Shown in pieces: positions 15,446-22,649 of a DNA stretch of 31,963 nucleotides. This stretch comes from Ruminococcus flavefaciens. Lineage in GTDB: Bacteria; Bacillota; Clostridia; Oscillospirales; Ruminococcaceae. The stretch spans positions 1-31,963 of the forward strand of contig DBXO01000024.1 in NCBI GenBank assembly GCA_002309635.1, written 5' to 3'. The notes under the pieces are model-generated. The model was not told the origin of the DNA, did not search any database, and saw only the letters and a program-made list of their open reading frames with translations. The position numbers and the translations under genes are program-made. Numbering within the stretch: position 1 is the first letter of the stretch; each line of letters begins with the position of its first letter.

Positions 15446-16528
15446 TTATACGTTGGTGCCGTATAAGGAATAGATATCATCAATGGTTCTGATCCCGTAA
15501 TCAGATAAAAGCAGCACTGATCCGTCATTTGTGACCGCTCTGTACCATTTCATGGTCTCACGGACATTTTTCGCCTTCACACCGACTGCATCCGCAAACT
15601 GCTCGATAAGAGCAAGTCCGAATGGGAAATCTGCTGTGAAATAGCGTGACTTGAAATCAGGTATCCAGCCGTTTTCGGTCTCGATCATCGGCGACCTGAG
15701 ATTATGGAGGCTGCTGATGCTGCTGATCTTTTTAGTCATTGCCTCCACAGTATCGCTCTCATAGTGGAGCTTGAGTGATCTGACATAGCTGAGATCAAGA
15801 TCTGTAAGCTTGCTGCATATCTGCTGCAATTCATCATCGCAGGCAATCAGCAGTTCAGATGATCTGTCGCTCCATTCTCCGTAAAACAGCGGATTCTTTT
15901 CATAAAACTTTCCTTCCGAATAATCTTCAAACAGCGTTCTAAGGCGCGTGGTATGAAGTATCGGATTGCTCGGCGTGAGCGTTACATTAAGATAATTCGG
16001 TAGCGGGGTGCATTTTATGCCCCATACCTCTGCCATTACCTTTGAAGCCTCTTTTGCTGTGCCGGGATCCACCGACGCCAGATGAAGCTCACTGCGCATT
16101 CCCTCAGCTCTTACCCGCCTGCCGTATTCCTCAAGTCTTGCGACGCTGGGGACTCTCTGCAGGCCCATGAGCTTTGCTCCTGCCTTTATACACTTGTCAA
16201 ATGCGAATTCCGCTCCGCCTGTTCCAGGGACAACACAAATCTGCATACCGGATTCTATATACGGTAAAAGGTCATTGCTCAACTGTCTGAGTTTAAATGC
16301 TGGATAAGTTACAAATATCATCTTACAGCCTTTAACAGCCTCTTCAAGGTCGTCTGTCGCTTTATCGATGTTACCGGCAATAACATTGCCGTATTCATTT
16401 ACTACCTCTATTCTGCCGTTGAAAAGCTGCGGCTTTGAGGTGAAAACGTTTACTCTATACCCTTTTGCCGCAAAAACGCCGGCAAACTGAGTACCAATGT
16501 TACCCGCACCTATTACACATATCTGCAA
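15446..16528 (-). CDS. Opine (octopine/nopaline-type) dehydrogenase family protein
   Basis: A 360-residue NAD(P)-dependent oxidoreductase. The N-terminal Rossmann domain has GAGNIG at 7-12. The all-helical C-terminal domain carries NPILHTTRL (188-196), whose His192 occupies the place of the conserved catalytic His of octopine dehydrogenases. This family reductively condenses a 2-oxo acid such as pyruvate with an amino acid to give an N-(carboxyalkyl) amino acid. In a polysaccharide operon it could make an opine-like substituent, as N-(1-carboxyethyl) amino acids occur in some bacterial glycans; this is inference. The start is TTG, with AGGAGG 9 nt upstream and the nucleotide-binding loop directly after. 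The 95-bp gap to the next gene holds that gene's AGGAGG but no clear terminator. Confidence 0.8.
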   Translation of the reverse strand: MQICVIGAGNIGTQFAGVFAAKGYRVNVFTSKPQLFNGRIEVVNEYGNVIAGNIDKATDDLEEAVKGCKMIFVTYPAFKLRQLSNDLLPYIESGMQICVVPGTGGAEFAFDKCIKAGAKLMGLQRVPSVARLEEYGRRVRAEGMRSELHLASVDPGTAKEASKVMAEVWGIKCTPLPNYLNVTLTPSNPILHTTRLRTLFEDYSEGKFYEKNPLFYGEWSDRSSELLIACDDELQQICSKLTDLDLSYVRSLKLHYESDTVEAMTKKISSISSLHNLRSPMIETENGWIPDFKSRYFTADFPFGLALIEQFADAVGVKAKNVRETMKWYRAVTNDGSVLLLSDYGIRTIDDIYSLYGTNV

Positions 16529-16574
16529 TTATTCCTACCTCCTGTATTTTTATGTATGTCCCCCCATTACAACA

Positions 16575-17435
16575 TTATTTTTTACAGTATTTCTTGCCTT
16601 TGTACTTCTTGTAACTGTTGTTTGTGTCAATAAATGCTCCGTCGAACTTGACTACCTGCTCTTCCTTGGGCGGAAGCTTCATATAGTCGCCGTATGTCTT
16701 CTTAAGATAAAGATCAGGGCATGTAGGTCCTGCGAACATCTCGCCCTCGAATTCGAGCTGTGTTGGCTCCTTGAACCAGGCAGCCTTCGAGATGTCAAGA
16801 TTGTTCATTTTCAGGCTTCCATTGAAGAAATGATAAACTTCCTTGGTATTCATGTAGCTCTTCAGTCCCTTGTTTATCCTATTAATGATCTTCTTTTTAA
16901 GTCCGTTCGGAATGGCAGTAATTATAGCCTTTGATACTATCTTTACAAGCTTTCCGTGATTCTTCGGGACCCTGTTTGCTATCAGCAGTCTGTTGAAGAA
17001 CGAAAGAACAACGTACAGTTTGGTCTTTCTTCTGCTGTCGGGACAGTAGTAAAGCGGATAAACATCTATCCATACGCCGTGGTTTATGTCCTGATCCCTT
17101 AATTCGTTCTCGATGAATGTAGTATCGCTTTTCCTTATCCTGAGACAGTTTGCACCGAATCCGGGGTCGGTATCGCTTGACTGGATGAAGTATTCCTTGC
17201 CGAACTCGCTCTGCAGCCTGAGAAGCTTGTCCACATCGGTGGCATACATAAATATGTCGATATCACTGTCCCACGGGATAAAGCCCTTGTGACGGACCGC
17301 TCCCAAGCAGGTGCCGAAGCATAGATAGTATCTAAGATCATTCTTTGTGCATACTCTTTTTACTTCTTTCAGGATATCGAGCTGAGCCTTATGCAGGTCC
17401 TCTACACCGCAGTTCATAAAAGTATTATCTTTCAT
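16575..17435 (-). CDS. Second LicD-family phosphotransferase
   Basis: A 286-residue LicD/fukutin-type protein. The signature runs from GTCLGAVRHKGFIPW (41-55) into DSDIDIF (56-62), with Asp56, Asp58 and Asp60 as probable metal ligands. It differs from the other LicD in this operon in much of the remaining sequence, so it is not a recent duplicate and probably has a different donor or acceptor. It overlaps the acyltransferase gene by 11 nt, with GAAGGG as SD. It stands between the acyltransferase and the opine dehydrogenase/PLP-fusion genes, which suggests it transfers the product of that module rather than phosphocholine. Confidence 0.83.
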   Translation of the reverse strand: MKDNTFMNCGVEDLHKAQLDILKEVKRVCTKNDLRYYLCFGTCLGAVRHKGFIPWDSDIDIFMYATDVDKLLRLQSEFGKEYFIQSSDTDPGFGANCLRIRKSDTTFIENELRDQDINHGVWIDVYPLYYCPDSRRKTKLYVVLSFFNRLLIANRVPKNHGKLVKIVSKAIITAIPNGLKKKIINRINKGLKSYMNTKEVYHFFNGSLKMNNLDISKAAWFKEPTQLEFEGEMFAGPTCPDLYLKKTYGDYMKLPPKEEQVVKFDGAFIDTNNSYKKYKGKKYCKK

Positions 17436-17910
17436 TTTTACTACCCTTCTGACGTTTTTCCATTAGATCGCTGTATTTCCCAATCACCTTTACCGGTACC
17501 CCCGCTGCGACGCTTCCCGGAGGAACGTCCTTGTTTACAACGGCTCCTGCTGCTATAACGCAGTTATCTCCTATTTTTACAGGGCCGAGGAGCGTAACTC
17601 CCGCACCGATAAAAACGTTGTCACCTATTTCTATTTTTCCGATGTGTTCTTCGTACTTGACTTTATTGCCGGGAATACGGTTGAATACCTCGTGTATGGC
17701 GTCATGTACAACAAATCTGACGCCCGAAGCCACCTCAACATTGTTTCCGATGTAAATATTCTCGGCATGGAGCGGTATCAGCATAAACGGAAGTCTTACC
17801 TGCTTTCCTACCCTGCCGAATATCTTGTTTTTTCTGACATAGTCGCCGCGCTTGGCTGATTTCAGAATAGTTGCATATTTTATGGTCCTGAAAAGTCTTT
17901 TTATGTCCAT
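17425..17910 (-). CDS. Hexapeptide-repeat acyltransferase
   Basis: A 161-residue left-handed beta-helix acyltransferase, probably an acetyltransferase using acetyl-CoA. Hexapeptide turns are visible from about residue 50 (IYIGNNVEVASGVRF) and strongly in IEIGDNVFIGAGVTLLGPV and IGDNCVIAAGAVVNKDV, followed by the usual VAAGVPVKVIGKY ending. His71 in FVVHDAIHE may be the catalytic base. It would O- or N-acetylate a sugar or amino group of the repeat unit. It is not the PglD type, since no N-terminal UDP-sugar domain is present. It lies 15 bp after the SDR gene and overlaps licD2. Confidence 0.82.
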   Translation of the reverse strand: MDIKRLFRTIKYATILKSAKRGDYVRKNKIFGRVGKQVRLPFMLIPLHAENIYIGNNVEVASGVRFVVHDAIHEVFNRIPGNKVKYEEHIGKIEIGDNVFIGAGVTLLGPVKIGDNCVIAAGAVVNKDVPPGSVAAGVPVKVIGKYSDLMEKRQKGSKNER

Positions 17911-17925
17911 ATTATCTTCCCTTTA

Positions 17926-18699
17926 TCAGCTTATATACTCGCCCGCAGTAATCCTGAAGGTACTGCCCGTCATCATTGAGCTTGCGTCCGAAAGCATATA
18001 TATCAGACCCTCGATATAGTCATCAAGCTCGCACATTCTTCCCATGGGGAGATATGCCCCCGCACGTGCTCTGAGCTCCTCCTCGCTCTCGCCCTGAGTA
18101 TTTCTCAACTCTACCTCTCCCTCGGTAGGTGTCCAGCCAAGGGTGAGATAATTGCAACGGATATGCTCTGTGGCGTAGTTGTGAGCGATGTGCTCCATAA
18201 GCGTCCTCAGGACGCCCTTGCTGCACGCATATGCAGCCCTGTCCTTTTCACCGCTCCACGCATGCGCGGAACCCGTAAGAACTATGGAACCTCCGCCGTT
18301 CATTCTCATATATTTTACTGCCTGCTGACAGCAGAAAAATGCGGCGCGGAAGTTTATATCCATAACATCGTCAAAGGTCTTCTCATCACAGGTGTCAAGG
18401 GGTGAAACCGGTGTGATGCCCGCATAGTTGAAGAAGCCGTCCACCTTTCCGAAGACACTGTAGGTCTCGTCGAACAGATGTCTGCAGTCATCAACGCTCC
18501 TGAGATCAGTCATGACAAATATACCGTCCGAACCGTATCCGCGTATGACGGCTATAGCCTCATCGGCAGCCTTTTTATCACGTCCGCCGATGACAACCTT
18601 TGCTCCCTCGCGTCCCGCAGCTATTGCAAAGGCACGTCCTACGCCCTTTGTGCCGCCAGAGATTACGATGACCTTGTCCTTAAGTCTCTGCGTTCCCAT
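17926..18699 (-). CDS. Short-chain dehydrogenase/reductase
   Basis: A 257-residue classical SDR that oxidises or reduces a carbonyl/alcohol with NAD(P). The cofactor loop GGTKGVGRAF is near residues 15-24. The structural NNAG motif appears as NYAG, and the catalytic pair is Tyr157 and Lys161 in YACSK. The ATG at 18699 overlaps the stop of the ATP-grasp gene (TGATG), with GGAG 8 nt upstream; a GTG one codon earlier is also possible. Tight coupling to the ATP-grasp gene suggests the two act in sequence on one intermediate, possibly an amino-acid- or polyol-derived substituent. The substrate is unknown. Confidence 0.85.
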   Translation of the reverse strand: MGTQRLKDKVIVISGGTKGVGRAFAIAAGREGAKVVIGGRDKKAADEAIAVIRGYGSDGIFVMTDLRSVDDCRHLFDETYSVFGKVDGFFNYAGITPVSPLDTCDEKTFDDVMDINFRAAFFCCQQAVKYMRMNGGGSIVLTGSAHAWSGEKDRAAYACSKGVLRTLMEHIAHNYATEHIRCNYLTLGWTPTEGEVELRNTQGESEEELRARAGAYLPMGRMCELDDYIEGLIYMLSDASSMMTGSTFRITAGEYIS

Positions 18700-19991
18700 C
18701 ACTTCAACTCCAGTGCCTCTTCGGCATTGAAGCCCTTAAGGAGCATATTATTGCCGTTTTCATCATAAACGCGGACCTTTTTCTCGTATTCGTTAAGCTT
18801 GTCGGCAAGCTCCTGCTTTGAGTCGCAGACAAGATAAAGCCTTGTGAGTACCTGCTTTTCGTTTCCTATCCAGTCGGGAGAAACTGTATCGCCCTCATGA
18901 AGTCTCTGGATATTTGCAACTGCGCACTTATCCTTGTCGATATCCTCGAAGCCCTCGATCTTCGCGATCCTGCCCTGCTTGAGGAGGAACCACTTTGTTG
19001 CAGCCCACTTGCCGCGGAGTCTTGTATCGTCGTCCTTTGTGAGATCAACGCTGCCCTCTGAGCCTGTAAGAGCATATCTTATGAGCATCTCTCTCTGATC
19101 GAAGCCGTGGATAGCCTTCATAAGGAGATGCGGAGCCTCGCCCTGAAGTCTGAAACCTGTATCGTAAACGTAGAACTCGCCGTTCTCATAGAAGCCCGAA
19201 AGCATGAGGACTCCGTTCTCAATGCCTATCTCCCTGAACATGCGGAGGGCATTGTCGTGCATATTTTCAAAATACTCCTTAAGGTGCTTGGAGGGGTATG
19301 TTCCGCCGAGGCATACTCTGCTGAGACCGGGCTGCTCGTCAGTGGTATAGCGGTCGTAGATGCAGGAAGCGCTGCAAACGCCGTCCTTGAATGTGTAATA
19401 CATTCCCATATCCTCGCACTGCATGTACTTTTCAACGATAAAGCGCTTCTTGTATGAAGCCTCAAGAGCCTTTTTCACGCCCTCTCTGAGCTCCTCCTCG
19501 TTGTAGGCAACTGTCATGCCCACACCGCCGCCGTTATCGACAGGCTTTACCATAACGGGATACTTGATCCTGTCGAGGTCCTCGCGCTTCATCTCTGCAT
19601 CAAGCCTGAACTCGGGTATGCCGTGAACGCCGTAGCGCTCGCAGGTTGCCTTGAATTCATCTTTGAAAGCAAATACGTCCACTATCTTCTGAGTTGCATA
19701 ACAAGGGAGTTCAAGTGCGTTGCAAACCTTGCAGTATGAGGGTACAAGTATATCAGCAACACCTACAAGAACTCCGTCTACCTTCTCTTCTTTTGCAAGA
19801 GCTATAAGTCCGTCAACGTCCATGCCGTCAACGTCGTAAGACTTCCATGCAGCAGCCTTTGCAGGATCTGTGTGTCTTGCACTGCTGACGATAGTCTTTA
19901 CGCCCATGCTGTTTGCGATCTCCACCAGAGGGGTGGTTTCGGGATTTCCTCCCAGAATCAGAAGCTTCTTGCCTTCAAACTCTCTTTCCAT
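18699..19991 (-). CDS. ATP-grasp ligase of unknown substrate
   Basis: A 430-residue carboxylate-amine (or carboxylate-thiol) ligase. Residues 1-100 form an N-terminal Rossmann-like domain (LLILGGNPETTPLVE), and the ATP-grasp region follows, with Lys149 and the flexible Gly-rich loop DNGGGVGM at 152-159. Later acidic residues (NGVLMLSGFYENGEFYVYD) fit the Mg-ATP site. Such enzymes activate a carboxylate as acyl phosphate and join it to an amine. In this setting it might amidate a uronic acid or attach an amino acid to a sugar. AAGGAG precedes the ATG by 8 nt. It lies 20 bp after the MBL gene and overlaps the SDR gene, so the three appear to be a unit. Confidence 0.82.
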   Translation of the reverse strand: MEREFEGKKLLILGGNPETTPLVEIANSMGVKTIVSSARHTDPAKAAAWKSYDVDGMDVDGLIALAKEEKVDGVLVGVADILVPSYCKVCNALELPCYATQKIVDVFAFKDEFKATCERYGVHGIPEFRLDAEMKREDLDRIKYPVMVKPVDNGGGVGMTVAYNEEELREGVKKALEASYKKRFIVEKYMQCEDMGMYYTFKDGVCSASCIYDRYTTDEQPGLSRVCLGGTYPSKHLKEYFENMHDNALRMFREIGIENGVLMLSGFYENGEFYVYDTGFRLQGEAPHLLMKAIHGFDQREMLIRYALTGSEGSVDLTKDDDTRLRGKWAATKWFLLKQGRIAKIEGFEDIDKDKCAVANIQRLHEGDTVSPDWIGNEKQVLTRLYLVCDSKQELADKLNEYEKKVRVYDENGNNMLLKGFNAEEALELK

Positions 19992-20011
19992 TTCAACTTC
20001 TCCTTATATAC

Positions 20012-20782
20012 TTATAATATTATTCCTTCACCAAGGCTCATCAGGAGCGCTCTGTCGTCAGGATATTTCTCTTTCATTACATTCAGGAATTTTCCGGGGT
20101 CGCCGCCGTGTGTGGCAAACATACCGTAATGGCACGGTATGGCAAGACCGCTGCCGAGGGCGTGTGCAAAGCCTGCAAACTCTTCCTCGTTCATATTTCC
20201 GAAAGCTCCGTTTATGGGGCCTATGACCACATCGGGCTTTCCAAAGCTTTTAATCTGCTCCACCCTGTCCGTTCTGAGGCAGGTATCGCCAGCCATATAT
20301 ATGCGCTTTCCGTCAACAGTGATAACAGCTCCAACAGCGTCGGGAGCTCCCTTGCCGTGATCGCAGTCCACGAAATCGATGCGAAATCCGCAGCAGTCGG
20401 CACTTTCCCCCGGTCTGACGTATTCGGTGTTTTCTCCCGTCATCATAAGGCGCTTCACCTCCGCCTCGCAGTTTACCGAAGCAAACAGCCTTGTATGATG
20501 ATTGCTCATCATCTGCGGTATGGCGTCCATATCGAAATGATCAAAATGCGGATGAGTTGCCACCAGCACATCAAATCTCAGCTCAAATGGCTCAAGTATC
20601 TTCGGTATGAGCCTTTTGAAGCCCATATGCCCCTCCACGCGTTCAACGCATTCCGAGAGACAGAGGTCGAAGCCGAGCAGCTGACCGTTTTTGCTTTTTA
20701 TTACAAATCCTGCCTGTCCGATAAAAAAAAGATGTGTTTTACCGCTTCCGGCAGCAAGTATCCTTATTGCAGTATCATTCAT
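20012..20782 (-). CDS. UlaG-like metallo-beta-lactamase-fold hydrolase
   Basis: A 256-residue metal-dependent hydrolase. The MBL motif HPHFDH is at 77-82 (His77, His79, Asp81, His82), followed by GDTC and a C-terminal PCHYGMF. The pattern resembles the UlaG-like branch, whose members open lactones or cleave phosphodiesters. Its role in a polysaccharide operon is not established; a lactonase or phosphodiesterase step on a decoration precursor is possible. I chose the ATG at 20782, 10 nt after the preceding GT2 stop, over an in-frame TTG at 20818 inside that gene. The SD is TAAGG. Confidence 0.83.
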   Translation of the reverse strand: MNDTAIRILAAGSGKTHLFFIGQAGFVIKSKNGQLLGFDLCLSECVERVEGHMGFKRLIPKILEPFELRFDVLVATHPHFDHFDMDAIPQMMSNHHTRLFASVNCEAEVKRLMMTGENTEYVRPGESADCCGFRIDFVDCDHGKGAPDAVGAVITVDGKRIYMAGDTCLRTDRVEQIKSFGKPDVVIGPINGAFGNMNEEEFAGFAHALGSGLAIPCHYGMFATHGGDPGKFLNVMKEKYPDDRALLMSLGEGIIL

Positions 20783-20792
20783 AGCTATTGCC

Positions 20793-22010
20793 TTACTTAC
20801 AGTTAAGATAGCGTTCAAGCAGCTTCTCTCTTACTGGTTCTTCGCAGCTCACGATCAGTATCCTGTCTTTGCTAAGACCGTAATCCAGCAGCCTGCTGCT
20901 TATTTTCTTTGCAAGAATCCTGTCAACTGTTGCAATGAGAACGTAGTCATAGTCCAGCTTGGTAATGCTCTCCACAGGATCCACGTCCATGCAGCAGCGC
21001 CTGTACTCCCAGTAGTCGTCATCGACCCAGCCCACAACATTGCATCTCTTGTTTTCGAGGAAACGGTTCATGAGCTGCTGACCGAAGGTGCCGGCACTGT
21101 ATACAACCAGCTTCTTTCCGTCTATCCTTGAACCATAAGGAGTGAACTCGGGCTCTTTATCTGTACCGTCGAGGATACCTCCCGAGCGGATTATACAGAT
21201 ACTGAGAACATAGTCCGTTATCTGCCCGATAAGATCATATGCGTTATTGTTCTCCTTTGCGAAATCCATAAGATAATCGTAAAGGTATCTGAGTTTTTTT
21301 GCTTCATTTGCAAAAGATTCGCTCTTCTTGAGCATTGAGTCCTCGCGCTGACGGTAATGGTATGCACAGTTGTCGGTAATGCATACTCTTTTCGCTTTCA
21401 GCAATGCAGGGTAAGTCACCGCACCGTCCTCGCCTATTGAGATCCTGTCGTCAACATTGAGCTGAGCGTCCATAAGGACCTCGCGCCTGAAAAGCTTGTT
21501 CCACACGTATGTGGTAACTCCCGGGCGGTAGAACTCGCCGTTGGAGATCATGGTCCTGTAGAGTTCCTTAAGCTTTTCACCCTCGTATATCCCCGCAGGG
21601 AGACTGTTGGTCAGGTGTATGCTCCTTTCAAAAAGGTCACGGCTCTGACCTGCGCAGGCAATATCGGCACCGCTGGTAACAATGGCAGTATAGAGAGCTT
21701 CGTAAAAGCCTGCCCCAACCCAGTCATCGCCGTCAACATATCCTACATATTCGCCGCTTGAAGCCTGAAGACCTGCCTTGCGTGCGGAAACGAGTCCGCC
21801 GTTGCTTTTGTGTATGACCTTTATACGCTTGTCCTTTTTAGCATACAGGTCGCATATCTCGGGACATCTGTCCGGAGAACCGTCGTCAACAAGTATTATC
21901 TCAAGATTCTCATAGGTCTGATTTATCAGACTTTCTATACATATGCCTATATACTTGTCTATCTTATATATCGGAACTATAACGCTTATAAGTGCATTTC
22001 CCGTCTGCAA
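20793..22010 (-). CDS. GT2 glycosyltransferase with C-terminal Rossmann-like domain
   Basis: A 405-residue protein. Residues 1 to about 250 are a GT-A-fold GT2 domain: ISVIVPIYKIDKY, VDDGSPDRCPEICDL at 41-55, NGGLVSARKAG and the metal-binding DGDD at 93-96. From about residue 293 a separate domain begins (GKKLVVYSAGTFGQQL), with a Gly-rich nucleotide-binding-like turn near 305-310 and DYDYVLIATVD. It resembles the Rossmann tail found on some sugar methyltransferases and glycosyltransferases of polysaccharide clusters. The GT part would extend the lipid-linked glycan; the tail's role is unknown. TTG is the likely start, since GAGGTG lies 6 nt upstream in the end of the preceding gene. Confidence 0.85.
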   Translation of the reverse strand: MQTGNALISVIVPIYKIDKYIGICIESLINQTYENLEIILVDDGSPDRCPEICDLYAKKDKRIKVIHKSNGGLVSARKAGLQASSGEYVGYVDGDDWVGAGFYEALYTAIVTSGADIACAGQSRDLFERSIHLTNSLPAGIYEGEKLKELYRTMISNGEFYRPGVTTYVWNKLFRREVLMDAQLNVDDRISIGEDGAVTYPALLKAKRVCITDNCAYHYRQREDSMLKKSESFANEAKKLRYLYDYLMDFAKENNNAYDLIGQITDYVLSICIIRSGGILDGTDKEPEFTPYGSRIDGKKLVVYSAGTFGQQLMNRFLENKRCNVVGWVDDDYWEYRRCCMDVDPVESITKLDYDYVLIATVDRILAKKISSRLLDYGLSKDRILIVSCEEPVREKLLERYLNCK

Positions 22011-22013
22011 CTG

Positions 22014-22649
22014 TTACACCTCGCTTAAAGCATTCCTTTTCTCATTTACATAATCGATGAAGTCACCCATGGTAGCCTGTCCCTCTGCGGAGATACCGTC
22101 TCTTCTGATGACAGCCTTTACCGTATCGATTATGATCCTTACATCGCCTAAAAATGTAATATGCTTCACATATTTAAGGTCATACTTGAATCTTTCGTCC
22201 CATGTTGTAGCGTTTCTGCCGTGAGCCTGGGCATAGCCTGTCAGACCCGGGCGTACATCGTGACGATGGTGCTGCTCCTTTGTATAGTAGGGAAGATACT
22301 TCACAAGAAGAGGTCTCGGACCGATAACAGCCATATCTCCCTTGATTATATTGAACAGCTCCGGCAGCTCGTCAAGACTGGTGCTCCTGAGCCACTTGCC
22401 GTAAGCGGTAAGTCTCTTTTCATCGGGGAGCAGATTGCCCTTCCTGTCCTTTTTATTGTTCATTGTCCTGAACTTTACAAGCTTGAAGATCTTTTCATGC
22501 CTTCCCGGACGCTCCTGGGTAAAGAAAGGATTTCCGCCCATAGCTACAGCCCCTGCGATTATCAGCACCAGCATTACCGGTGAGATAACGATAAGTGCTC
22601 CCAGTGAAAGGATAAAATCAAGCATACGCTTAAAATATTTCGCATACAT
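22014..22649 (-). CDS. PglC-type phosphoglycosyl transferase that starts the repeat unit
   Basis: A small monotopic sugar-phosphate transferase of 211 residues that moves a sugar-1-phosphate from a UDP-sugar to undecaprenyl phosphate. A single N-terminal hydrophobic re-entrant helix (about 10-38) is followed by the catalytic core: RPGRHEKIFKLVKFRTM, the Asp93-Glu94 dyad in SLDELPELFNIIKGDM, and GPRPLL. The length and dyad position match Campylobacter PglC rather than the larger WbaP/WcaJ proteins. The C-terminus lacks further membrane segments. Its ATG overlaps the stop of the aminotransferase gene (TAATG), which suggests that the amino sugar made by that enzyme is the one transferred. Confidence 0.9.
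   Translation of the reverse strand: MYAKYFKRMLDFILSLGALIVISPVMLVLIIAGAVAMGGNPFFTQERPGRHEKIFKLVKFRTMNNKKDRKGNLLPDEKRLTAYGKWLRSTSLDELPELFNIIKGDMAVIGPRPLLVKYLPYYTKEQHHRHDVRPGLTGYAQAHGRNATTWDERFKYDLKYVKHITFLGDVRIIIDTVKAVIRRDGISAEGQATMGDFIDYVNEKRNALSEV

Noticed and set aside
20783..20818. Upstream TTG start for the MBL-fold gene
   Set aside because: It would begin inside the preceding GT2 gene; the ATG at 20782 follows that gene's stop by 10 nt and has its own SD.
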